This document shows, in pieces, positions 47,001-57,880 of a stretch of 64,000 bases of DNA. The translations under genes were made by a program, and so were the position numbers. The first letter of the stretch is position 1. Every line of letters begins with the position of its first letter. The notes below the pieces were generated by a model. The model had not been told where the DNA came from. It saw only the letters and a list, made by a program, of their open reading frames with translations, and made no database searches. This DNA comes from Dasypus novemcinctus (Eukaryota; Chordata; Mammalia; Cingulata; Dasypodidae): NCBI RefSeq assembly GCF_030445035.2, contig NC_080682.1, positions 32,222,770 through 32,286,769 of the forward strand, in the 5' to 3' direction.

Positions 47001-49285
47001 CAAAACAAAGACGAAAAAAAGGACTTAATGGCTTCACTGGAGAGTTTTTCCATTCAAAGAAAAATGAATAATGGACACTCTCAAGCACATCTCATAAAAT
47101 GAAAAGCAAGCACTTCCTAAATCACTCTATAAGGGCAGAATTACACTATAACAAAGCCAGGTGAATACATTACCTGAAAATAAAATTACAGACCAATATT
47201 TCTTAATAATATGAGGACAAAATCTCAATAAAATACTAATAACCAAATTCAACAACATATTAAATGTATTTATCTTTTTATGAGTGGAAATTATCCCAGG
47301 AATCCAAGAGTGGATCATATGAAAGTCATACGAAAGTCAATATAATTATTGATAATATTGTAATATCCCACATTAAAAGAGAGAAGAAAAAAAACACACA
47401 AGATCCTATCAACTGAGGCAAAATAGGCATTTGACAACACACAGCATACTTTCTGTAAAATTCTTCAAATACTGAAACTAGAAGGGAACTTTCTGTATAT
47501 GAAAATGGAAATACATGAAATCAGACTTAATAATGAAAGACTGAAAACTTTACTCCCAAATATCAGGAACAAGACAAAGAATCCTGCTTTCGCCACTGTT
47601 ATTGACATTATTTTGGAAGTTATAGCTAGAGAACACACAGGCAAGAAAAAGAAACAATTTATTTAACTTGAAGGGAAGAAGTAAAACCATCCCTTTTCAC
47701 AGATGACATGATCCTATATCAAGAAAAAACCCAAAGAATACACCTGAAATCTATGAGAGCTAACAAATCAGTTATGCAAAGTTGTAGAGAATAAGATAAA
47801 CACTGCATTAAAAACTACAAAACATAGTTTAAAGAAATTAAGGAATCAGTAATTGTAAAGTCTTCCTGATACCATAGATTGGAAGATTTAATATTGTCAA
47901 GGTGTTAATACCACCCAAAGCATTCTTTAGATTCAGTGCAATCCCTATTGAAATTACAGCAGCCTTTTTTCACATTAAATGAAAATCCATTTCTCAAATT
48001 CATATGGAAGTTAATGAGACCCCAAAAAGCTGAAATTATCTTGAAAAGGAAGAAGGCTCACAGTTACCAATTTAAAAACTCTTTACAAAGCTTTAGTATA
48101 AAGGACAGAAATATACAAGTGGAATACAGTTACAAGTACAGATATAAGTCAATATGTGTATTTCCTCTTGATTTTCAAAAAAAACGTTAAACAGTCCATT
48201 TGATAGAGAAAAACAGGTTCTTCATCTACTGGTGCTGGGACAATTGGATATCCATATGCAAAAGAATAATGTTGTATCCCTACTTCTTACTGTATATAAA
48301 ATAAATTAGTGAACCTTAGAATGGAAGAAAATAGCTACAAATCATAATCTGATAAGGATTCAAATAGAAAATATGCAAAGAGCTGCTACAACTCAACAAG
48401 AAAAAGATAAATAATCCAATTAAAACTAGTCAAAATTTTTGAATAGACATTTCTCCACAAAAGATACATGAATGACCAGTAAGTGAATGAAAGATTCATC
48501 AACATGAATAGCCATTAGGGAAATGCAAATTAAGAATGCAGTGAGATAACATTTCACATACAATGGAATGGCTATTATTAAAGAGACGGAAAATAGCAAA
48601 TGTTGAGGAAGATGTGGAGAAATTTGAAAACTTTCTGCATTCCTGATGGGAATGTAAATTGATGCAACTGCTGTGGAAAAGAGATTGGCCATTTCTCACA
48701 AAGTAAGAAAGAACCATCATATGATCCCAGAATTCCATTCCTAGGAATATACCTCAAAGTATTGAAAGCAGGACACAGATACTCCTACGTACATATTTAC
48801 AGCAGCATTTTTGACAATAGACAAAAGGTAGAAACAACCCTCATACCCCTCAATAGAAGTGTGAATAGACAAAATATGGTATATACATAAATGGGAAATT
48901 ATCAACTCATAAAAGGATTAAAGTTCTGATGCATGCTACAACATGGGCAAACTTGAAGTGTCAAATGAAATATTCCAGAAAAGAAAGGAAAATATTGCAT
49001 GATTTTATTTATATGTAGTCTCTGGAATAGGCAACTTCATAGTGACAGAAAGTAGAATACTGATTACCACAGGCTGGGGGAAGCAGAAATAGAGAATTAT
49101 AAATTGATGGTTAAAGAATTTATGTTTCTGTTTATTAAAATGTTCTGGAAACAGAAAATGGTAATGATTACACATTTTTATTGTACTCAATGTCACAAAA
49201 TTGTACACTCAAAAAGATTTAAATTGGAAACTTCTATGTTGTGGAAATTTTAGCACAAAAGTGAAAAAAAGTTTAAAAACAACTA
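44080..49285 (+). mobile_element. Long old L1 element, split by R1
   Basis: The body follows ORF2 of an ancient L1 in order: endonuclease part at 44080-44811, then, after the R1 insertion, 46246-49000 with ATTAGATAACTTAGATGAAG (46872), CCATTCTTTAGATTCAGTGCAATCCC (47916), TGGTGCTGGGACAATTGGATATCC (48231), CAGTAAGTGAATG...TCATCAACATGAATAGCC (48477), and the 3' UTR to 49285 (CACAAAATTGTACACTC). The GAA...TTTGCAGATGAC-type reverse-transcriptase site survives as CACAGATGACATGATCC at 47698. Stops are present in every frame, so it makes no protein. Confidence 0.8.
44812..46245 (+). mobile_element. R1 repeat, 1.43 kb copy with target duplication
   Basis: R1 sits inside the L1. The sequence AAAACAAGGCAA occurs at 44800-44811 and again at 46246-46257. 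The L1 reads straight through if the 1434 bases between are removed. It starts GTTACTCTG and ends in an A-rich tail (TAAATAAAAATATAG...GAAAAAA). Target duplication plus A tail indicate LINE-type retrotransposition. No ORF longer than 130 codons, and none is conserved in the other copies. The copy is probably 5'-truncated, because the copies at 850 and 29640 extend further. Confidence 0.88.
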
Positions 49286-49304
49286 ATTCGTTGTTAGTTT
49301 TTGT

Positions 49305-49765
49305 TTTAGTTTTCCTGATTACTGAAGCAAATACCATGAAATTTCAGTGGGTTGAATTAAATTATGGGAATTTTTTGGTTTGTAAATTGAAGGTAGGAGA
49401 AGTCCAAATCAAGACATCATCCACGTGGTGCTTTTTTCCCCAAAGAATGGCATTCTGGGCTGGCTGCCAGATCTTTGTCTTGGGCATCTTTGTCCCTTGG
49501 TAATGCACATGGCAGCATCTCCTGGCCTATCCTTTCTCTTCCAAGCTTTATCAATGTTCAACATCTGGCTACTAAATCTGTGGTTTTCTAAATTTCATTT
49601 TGTTTATATAGGATTAAGACCCATCCTGACTGACCTGGACTACAGCTTAACCAAAGTAACAGAAACAAATGTCCTACTCACAATGGGTTCACATCCACAG
49701 AAATATATGAAGTTTTAGAATATGTTCTTTCTGGGGTACATAGCTTCAAACCACCATAGCTATAA
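49305..49765 (+). repeat. R2 repeat copy
   Basis: The longest R2 copy: AAGCAAATACCATGAAATTTCAG, GGAGAAGTCCAAATCAAGACATC, GGCATTCTGGGCTGGCTGCC, TAGGATTAAGACCCATCCTGAC, ACAATGGGTTCACATCCACAG and CTGGGGTACATAGCTTCAAACCACC. Overlapping frames (49201-49718) are not conserved in the other copies. Confidence 0.65.
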
Positions 49766-50759
49766 TTAGACAAACAGCATGTGAAAGTTTTAATTCAATT
49801 TCACAACATATTTGATCATCAATATCAAAATTATCACATATTTTCTTAAAAATCAGAGTAATCCTACCAGTTACAGCAGTATTATACCAAATGGAGATAT
49901 ATCATGTGCTAAACTAAGATCATTTAAAACTAGTCATTTAGAATTACAATGGCATTTTCTCACCCTCCTCAATAAAATTGTTCCTTGTCCATCTAGCAAA
50001 TGTCATCATGGAGTGGTATATGGCTCAAGGGCCAAGTTTCAGTTAATTTTGTGTTCTGTGCCTCTTGTAGGTCTAGACTTATGCTCTTTTCATGCAACAA
50101 AACTGTACTGATCTGGGGTCCCAATTAATCTTACCTTTAACTAATTACTATCATTTCCCAACCAGTAAAATTCTAATGTTAAAAGGTCCCAACTAACTGC
50201 ATTATGGTACTTCATGTTTTACTTTATGTCTGGGGTCTTGGCAGTTACTAAATACTCAGTCAAATTATACCATCTCTTCAGGCATTATCCTAGACTATGT
50301 GGACGGAAAATTTCCATGAATTAATTAAAGTCCTCTTGCTGCAAAAGTTCCAGGCTGTTGTCTTTGAGCTACTCATGCACCCATTTGGAGGAACACACTT
50401 CACAGACACTCTTGGGTCGGTATGCATGGTCTCACACATCTTTTCCTACAAGCATGCTGTGTAACTGTCTGTTGCACTTTATTTTATCCATTTTCCTATA
50501 ACAAATGATGGTTTCTTTCCATCTTTTCATGTCCTCTGAAAACAACAGTCCTTCTAAGTGAACAATAAGTGACAATAAGCCTGTTTCCTCATTTTGGCTC
50601 TCTTTGCAAAGGCAATTTCTGCTTGGATTCCTAGGCTTCTGCTACCTTCATCAGGGCTCTTTAGGTGTTTTGGCCAATTACTTATCCTACACATGTGTTG
50701 TTACCAACCACATATTTGCTTATTAAAATTCAAGAATATGTTTTAATTTTAAAATGTTG

Positions 50760-51190
50760 CAAATTGTTTCCAGAATAAGCTGGGCCATTATCAGTTTTGA
50801 TTTGTGCAAGACATCTCATGATTGCAAAGGCTGACTGCAAATGTGAATGAACATGACAAAATCTTTTCCCAATATGTGCTGTATCCCAAAGAAAGTGAGA
50901 ATAAATGTCAATACAAACATGAACTTATTCCAATTTACCAAATTTGGAACATGTGTGACATCCATCTGCCAGATCTGATTTGGAGACAATCCTCAGGGAT
51001 TATAGAGGATTTCAGTAGTATGTTGGATATTCCATGCTTTACAGAAATTAGAAAATGATTTACTAATATATGCAGGGCCATTGTCAGTTTTAATCTTAAT
51101 AGGCACACCCATAATAGCCATAGTAGCAAAACAATAATGAATAACATGTTTTGCAGTTTTTCCTGTCATAACAGAAGCTTAAGTAAATCC
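50760..51190 (-). pseudogene. Two tandem integrase-core remnants
   Basis: On the minus strand the motif KTDNGPAY, around the second catalytic Asp of retroviral integrase, occurs twice: at 51092-51063 and again at 50803-50773. The first copy continues into the W-I-H-T and Y-N-P segment and stops at TGA. Right after it (about 50985) a second copy restarts with QMDVTHVP and runs to its own TDNGPAY. The copies differ in sequence. A normal pol has only one. Neither frame is open over its length. Confidence 0.7.
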
Positions 51191-54019
51191 ACTACATGTA
51201 TTTAGTTACATGGATGCCTGCTAATCTGTCAAAAATAAATCAATCTCCATACTTTGAGAAAGAAAAGCAGTTTCAATATGGTTAATAGTATAGCAAACAT
51301 AGGCAGAATTGGATACTATATTAATGTGTTCATGTACATCAGAAAGTAATTGAATAATGACTGACACTTCTGCTTTTTGGGGTGAGGTTTGTTTAGTATC
51401 AATAATTTTTTAATGGGTCCATAATATCCAGTTCTTCCTTTTCCATTTCCATCTGTAAAATATATACTAGCATTCTTTATTGGTGGGTACCATACCATTA
51501 CATTGATGACAAATGCTGTGTTTTGAAAAAAATGTTAGAAATATGTATTCAGTATCCCCCCAAAATTATAAAGAGCAGCCTGCCATAATAAATTATTTTG
51601 CCATAATTTAGTAAATACTTTTGTTTAATATTATGCTGAAATAATTGTAAATTTTCAGGAATTTTATACACTCTTTAAGTATTCATATGAACTTTTTACT
51701 TATACAACTTTAATTAACAGAGGGTTAAAGAATTCCATTTAATTTTATAATATTTTAAACACCTTCCATTTGACTTATATTAAAGAAACTCAGCTATTTT
51801 ATTGTTTTCCTTTTTGCAAGGTAAAAGAACAAATATTTTGCAAGAGTTTGAAATAAAAAATACTTTTCAGGATTTGACCTTGAGAAAGCAGATTTGAACA
51901 TTATGTTTCTTTGTAAACGATGACTTACTTCTTCTTAGAAAACCAAGGAAATGATATGGTTAAACTACAAGAAGTTATTTTGATAAAACAGACTTCCTTT
52001 GTATACTGATTATTCAGGAGAAAAAACCTAAACTTTTATTAGAACAGACTAGTGACTTGAGACACTTTGAGAAAGCACAAAATTTTAACTTTACATTAAT
52101 ATACCACTTGATCCTAAACTTTTTAAAACTTTATAGACAGACCCATCAAATTTCCTTTAATTTTAACCATAAAAATTCCTTTTTCACAAATGTTTTGCAC
52201 TTTCTGTATTTATTCAGGTTTAGCCCCACATTTTACTTTTTCTTAGTAACCAATCATTTTATTTTAGGAATATATTATTTTTGTTTTCTTAATAATAAAA
52301 ACACATTTTTTACATCCCACATACATAAGTTACCAGGAAAACTTCTTACAACATATAATTACCATCAACACTAAACAAGTTTGTTAAAATAATGAACTTT
52401 TCTTCACTTTAAATACCTAGTAGCATGTAATACCAGAAGCAGTCTTTTAGAAGCAAGTTGGCAGGGGAGGCTGGCTGCTAACAAGTTTTCCTGTTATAAA
52501 ATTACCTTTTATTATTATTATTATTATTAATTCAGATTTTGTTTAATAATGACATTTTGGAATTAGCCATTTAAGCACTTTAATTTAAACAATGCTTCCA
52601 TAAACTTATTATTATTTAGAACCACATAGACCATAATTATATTGTCCTAAGACAAATTTTACCTTTACAGAACATATTCCTTTACCCAAAGTTACCACAA
52701 TACCATTTATAACTTATCACATGCATTCAAGTTCCATCCTACATATATTCTTTCTGATTTTATGAAAACCAGCTGTCTTATTTTAGGACAAAATATACTT
52801 ATTTTGAACAACCTTATCAAATTTTAGTTAGCACCTCTACAAACTTTTACCTTTTAAAATATTTATTCAAGTTTTACATTGCAATTTAGGCAAGAATCAT
52901 TTTTTTTTAATGAAGAGATAGTAATTTCATTGATTAAGACTTAAAATTATTATCATTGTAAAGATCTCATTAGCATTTAAACTTAATTATTAATATAAGT
53001 GCTTATTTAATTTTTTGGACATTTGAATAGAGTGCTTTTAAAAAATTTCATTTATTAACTTATATTACCATCTGGAGGTATCAAAATATACACTGACATT
53101 GAACAAACAGGCAACCACAAAACGATTATAACACATCAACAGAAACATACAGTTTACAATTGACTCATAATTCTTACTTTCTTACATTTTTGGTATAGCT
53201 GTTTTCAAGTTCTCCATTATTTCACATCTTAGATTTTACTGTTTTTAAGATTTCTTCTGGAATCCATGCTTGCCTGTAACATGCAAAGTTGTGCTTGGAA
53301 ACACTTTTATTAGTTATCAGCAATCAGTTAAGATAATTTGAGCCACAGAAATGCAGTTAAGCTTTTATTTAGCAGTTTTGAACAGACAGTTAATACACAT
53401 TTTTTGGATTATTACTCTTTAAGACTACACTGAAACTTGAAGTTTAAGAGTAAGCTATTGATTCAAAACTGAAAATTCCTTTTAACACCTTGATAAAAAA
53501 TTTGTACCTATTTTATTACTTTGGTTAAATAGGCCCAATAAGTATTAGCAAAGAAACAAAACAGAACACCAATGTTGCCATATTTTTCTCCTTTTCCAGT
53601 AGTTTAATTCTACTGACCCCCACTACCCTATAGCTACATTATCATGTAGACAGCAGGGGGTTTACAGAGTTGCCACCAGAACAATTTCCTTATCCTTAAT
53701 AGCACTTTAACAGAGAGTTTTCTTATAAGACTGATTTCACTAACAAGGGTCTTATTTAGCACTTCTGCCTGTTTTAAATCTTTCAATAGCTTAAAAGGTA
53801 TTGACTCATGATGAAACTCAGTGCCTCCTTGAGGATTATTAGCATCTGATGGAGATGGTCATAATATAACTGGAAAAGCTGATAATTTCATGGCCTCTGG
53901 ATCCCCTTGTTGAGATCCTTGCACATTAAAGGTGTTTGAGGAGAGTGGTTTGGAGCAACTATCCTATTAATATAGAGTAAAGTATTTGCTGTATCTGAAA
54001 AAAAATCCAGGTGCTGAGG

Positions 54020-54420
54020 TCAAAGCAGCCATAAGCAGTGACTCATCAGGTGCAGTAGGTTGAACTGGATGTAAATTAGGATAAGTGCCTGGATGAGATA
54101 GTGGAGATTGGGCATTTCATTAGAGCAGACAGTTTTCTTCTCATCTATAAAAGGATTAGTACTAGGATTAGGCATAAAGCAAGGAGAATCTCCTCCACCT
54201 TTTGGCTCAGAATTTAGTTCTCCCAAACAGCCCTCTGTTTTCTGTTTGTCTATGGCTTTTGAAAGTATAGTAATTTCTTCTTCATCATTTTCCTCTGATT
54301 TTAAAGGAGCTAAAGCAGCAGCAATTTGCTGGTACAAAGCCCACATAAATAAAGGAATGGATTCCCCTTTTTGATATGCTGTTCATAAAGCTTCATTACA
54401 CATCTCCACTGTTTCAAATT
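54020..54420 (-). pseudogene. gag-like remnant
   Basis: An open frame of 108 codons (54346-54020), with further matching codons upstream, lies about 300 bases inside the primer-binding site, where gag is expected. It is rich in Glu and Lys and contains WALYQQIAAAL followed by an acidic stretch, like the matrix region of betaretroviral Gag. The frame ends early, so no Gag is made. Assignment rests on position and composition. Confidence 0.45.
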
Positions 54421-54709
54421 TAAAACATTATGCCCCTGAGGCTGAAACCAACAACAATGCTTTTGCATTAAAGCAAACAATTCTAGTAACTCAGATGTTT
54501 TTTAGGCACCCCAGTAGTTTACAACAAGGTTTTTAACACTTGTGAATATTCTTCCACATGTCCTGTTTGATTACCTATTACCCTGATGATCTGCAGAAAT
54601 GTTACTCACCGAAAGGACTCTAGTCAACCTTCTTTGGATGTCATTCACGACCCTCATAGGAGTCCTTTCTTCTGGTTCCTGATACTGTTTTGGAAGACAC
54701 TTCTTCGGG

Positions 54710-54726
54710 CCCCACGTGGGGCACCA
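54710..54726 (-). promoter_or_regulatory. Primer-binding site, tRNA-Lys type
   Basis: Minus strand TGGTGCCCCACGTGGGG, two mismatches from TGGCGCCCAACGTGGGG, five bases from the LTR edge. It gives orientation and class for this provirus. Confidence 0.75.
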
Positions 54727-54731
54727 GATTT

Positions 54732-55875
54732 TGGAGATTTGGGCCCAAAGGGTATCAGGAATGAAATAAAGAGAAAGAGAGAATGAAACAAAGAGAAAGA
54801 AATAGAGCTGGGATCAGGGGTTCTGCAAGTAAAGACTCCTTAGACAACTTTAATGTCTCCAAGTGGCATTATATATACTCAAGGTATCGTGATAACAAGC
54901 AGTATAGTTACATATTAACAACACTTGTAATTTTATTTATTTATTTATTTATTTTTATTTATTTCTCTCCCCTTCACCCCCCACCCCAGTTGTCTGTTCT
55001 GTTTCTATTTGCTGCATCTTCTTATTTGTCCACTTCGGTTGTTGTCAGCGGCACGGGAATCTGTGTTTCTTTTTGTTGCATCATCTTGTTGTCAACTCTC
55101 TGTGCGTGTGTTGCCATCCCTGGGCTGGCTGCACTTTCTTTCACCCTGGGTGGCTGTCCTTACGGGGCATGCTCCTTGCGCGTGGGGCTCCCCTACATGG
55201 GGGAAACCCCTGCGTGGCAGTGCACTCCTTGCGTGCATCAGCACTGAGCGTGGGCAGCTCCACATGGGTCAAGGAGGCCCAGGGTTTGAACCATGGTCCT
55301 CCCATGTGGTAGACAGATGCTCTAACCACTGGGCCAAGTTCACTTATGAACATAGCTCAGAGTACAAAGATTTAGTATTCCTTTCAAACTACAAAGTGTG
55401 TTTGCTCATATTTCTCCCTGCCCTGGACAGCTTCACCCTGTTGACCTGAAAGGCTTAATTACTGCATTCCTATGTTAAAAGTGTAGCCATGGAAACAGCA
55501 CAGTCTCTTCCTACGAGACCACCATGCCTTTTTTTCCAACAATACAGTTTCCAAAGTAGCATTGGATGGGTTTTCCATGACAGTTTAGATTCAGTCCTTA
55601 AATCCATGGGAAAACAATTATATTATTTTGTTTTTGGAGATGGATTTTTATTGCCCAGGCCCTTGTGGTCTGCCTCTTATTGCTCAAGCTCATTAGTTAA
55701 CAATTCCTGGGGCAGAATGTAAATTTAATGAACTGACATAAAAAATAGATATAAATCTACAACAGAAAAGGTTTATCCCAGTCACTGGAAAATAACTTTC
55801 TATCCAAGAACTTGCATTTCCAATATTTATTATGACCTCAAGTATTGATGCCCCAAAACATCACTCCTCACACAA
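54732..55875 (-). repeat. 5' LTR of the 50-56 kb provirus (SINE inserted)
   Basis: The + strand boundary at the primer-binding-site side is TGGAGATTTGGG (54732). The U5 part (CTGGGATCAGGGG..., 54809) resembles CTGGGACCAGGGG at 15887 in the other provirus. The outer end is probably near 55874 (...CTCCTCACA). A TATATATAA-like box lies around 54870 on the minus strand. Without the SINE the LTR would be about 0.73 kb. Confidence 0.6.
54931..55340 (-). mobile_element. DAS-type SINE inserted in ERV LTR, reverse
   Basis: The T-rich reversed tail (TTTATTTATTTATTT) is at 54931, then the body, then the reversed B box (GGTTTGAACC at 55283) and head (CCACTGGGCCAAGT). The flanks CACTTGTAA (54922-54930) and CACTTATGAA (55341-55350) may be a decayed target duplication. 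Overlapping frames (54783-55449) are SINE shadows. Confidence 0.88.
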
Positions 55876-56643
55876 AAGTGTACCTGACACACAAAAGGCT
55901 GGCTTGAGTGTCTTACAAAATAATCAGCGAGCCATGTCCCTGCATTAAGATTGTGCCAACCACTATCTTTATATCAATGCTATAAGATAATAACTACAAT
56001 AACAATAAATCCACTTTGGTCCTTGGTTACACCCTCCCCACATATTTGTTCATTCCTCAGCCTTGAGGGATTTGGGGTGATGAACACTCTTATTTTAGGC
56101 AGAGAGGGGTTTAGAAATTATGTGTTTTATCCCTATATGATTTCAAGGGGCCGATGAAGGGCCATAATACATGTTTCACAAACAGGTACCAAATTTCAAA
56201 TAGAGGCTTAATTAACCTGGACTGACTTTGAGGTGGCTTTTAACTAGAAGATATGATTCAGATTCAGAAGTGCCAGAACAGAATTGCTAATAAAATGGAT
56301 CAGTTATAAGTCAAGAAGAAATTATTAGACTTAGATCAGAAACATGGAGAAAAATTCCCAAACCAGCATAATGTACAAAGAAGGAGGTAAAGCTCTAGAT
56401 GTAACAGGATCTGGCTGAGAAACTAAAATTCAAAGAATAGGAGGGTGGAGTTGTTTGGGCATCTCACAAATCTTCCTGCACTTGATGTAATGTCATCAAT
56501 GACTTTGTGTCAAAATAAACTGGGTTTATGTACTTTGTGCTCATTTTGCCTACTTCCCTAACATTCCCTAACAATCCTTGAGAGAGGATTATATTATGTG
56601 TGTCAGGATGAACACATTTACTGTTCTCTATCGATCAAATTTA
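55876..56643. other. Intergenic; nothing recognised
   Basis: Sequence between the provirus and the OR pseudogene, on the 3' side of the latter. No ORF or repeat identified. Confidence 0.35.
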
Positions 56644-57605
56644 TTAAAACACTTTCAGAAAATTACAAGTAGTCTTCCATTCTGCTGCTTCAACTAACAC
56701 TATGTTGCACCATAACTTTCTTTTTGCATTTTTAATTTCTGCATTCCTCAGAATGTAAATCACAGGGTTTAGCAAAGGTGTCCCCATAGTGTAAAACATG
56801 GATACCATCTTATCAACTGGAAATATGGTTGGAGAGTGAGTGTATATGAATATACAAGGAGCAAATATTAAAATGACCAGAATAATGTGGGAGGTGCAGG
56901 TGGAGAGGGTCTTCTTTTTTCCTTCTGCTCTCTGGTTACTCAGAGACTATAAGATTAAAATATAGGAGATATTCAGGATTATGAAACTCATCATGCATAT
57001 AGATCTACTATTAAAGACTATAACTAGATTTATGACATAGGTGTCCATGAAGTCATGTTTCAAATATGGTTGCATATCACAAAGATAATGATCAATAGTA
57101 TTAGGACCACAGAAGGGTAATTTCAAAGCCAAGATAATCTGTACTGAAGAGTGGGTAAAAGATACCACCCAGGCCAGTCTCACCAATATAATACACACGA
57201 GTCTGCTCATAATGGTTATGTACTGCAGTGACTTACATATGGCCACATAGTGATCAAAGGACATGAGGATAACAACCAAAATTTCTATGCACTTGAAGAA
57301 GTGGATTGCAAAGATCTGGACCATGCACTTATTATAGGGGATAATTTCCTTCTCAGACAAAGAATCTGGAATCAACCTGGGTGCCATGGTTGTGGAAAAA
57401 CAGACATCAGCCAAGGATAACTAGAAAAGGAAGAAGTACATGGGACTCCCAAGCATCTAACTGTATTTGATGATCATCACATAACTATATTTACCAACAG
57501 AGTTGCAAGGTAGAGAAAGAAGACCACAAACACTGCTTCCTCCTTTAGAATACCCTGTGTTAACCCAAACAGAATGAACTCTTTCACAGTGCTATTCATA
57601 TACAT
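56644..57605 (-). pseudogene. Olfactory receptor pseudogene, OR4C11-like
   Basis: It starts with MYMNSTVKEFILFGLTQ (Met at 57605, or 57599) and ends at TAA 56644-56646, close to normal OR length. A frameshift in TM1 (near 57485-57465, around GTTATGTGATG) is followed, in the correct frame, by stops at AGT-TAG before [11 protein letters not shown] and at TTC-TAG after it. The longest open piece (57414-56947) spans TM2 to TM5 with LPFCGPN, the loop-2 cysteines and MSFDHYVAIC, where His replaces the Arg of DRY. A TAG ends it at 56947-56949. After that GKKKTLSTCTSH, PLLNPVIYILRN and AEIKNAKRKLW are still readable. Several independent lesions make it a clear pseudogene. It resembles human OR4C11 more than the other ORs here. 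Confidence 0.93.
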
Positions 57606-57734
57606 GGATACAATAAATATAGAAATGTTGCAGCTGAGACATACTTTATCTACAAAGAAAATTTAGATAGTTGTGATTTGGTAAAGGTAAAAGACTTGTG
57701 CTTTTGATACCCCTTATAATTCTAATTCTATGAA

Positions 57735-57880
57735 TGCTGAATTTCAGTAGCTCCCAAAGTTTTCTATGCATTAAAATCACATGGAAACTTCTTAAAAATG
57801 TTAATGAGCATGCCTTATCTACAGAATCTTCTTGTGTGGAACCTAGAATTTAAAAAACAAACAAAAAAGCGTGCTATTAA
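57735..57880 (+). repeat. Old hAT-type (MER5-like) remnant
   Basis: GCATTAAAATCACATGGAAACTTCTTAAAAATG...ATGCCTTATCTACAGAATCTTC resembles the MER5 non-autonomous DNA transposon. Weak evidence. Confidence 0.35.

Larger units (their letters stand above)
49770..55875 (-). mobile_element. Decayed class II (ERVK-like) provirus, 3' LTR not found
   Basis: Read on the minus strand: a 5' LTR (about 55875-54732, interrupted by a SINE), a lysine-type primer-binding site (54726-54710), a gag-like segment (54420-54020), a long AT-rich region related to the other provirus (53600-52600), and integrase remnants (51190-50760). Sequence below ~50.7 kb may be the rest of pol/env but is not recognisable, and no second LTR is present. 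The lower boundary is set by R2 at 49765 and is uncertain. All frames are broken; this is a fossil. Confidence 0.7.

Noticed and set aside
54783-55449. Overlapping ORFs of 79-154 codons, similar to ORFs at 35730-36032, 38170-38598 and 62524-63149
   Set aside because: The shared sequence is the DAS-type SINE in either orientation. SINEs do not code for protein.
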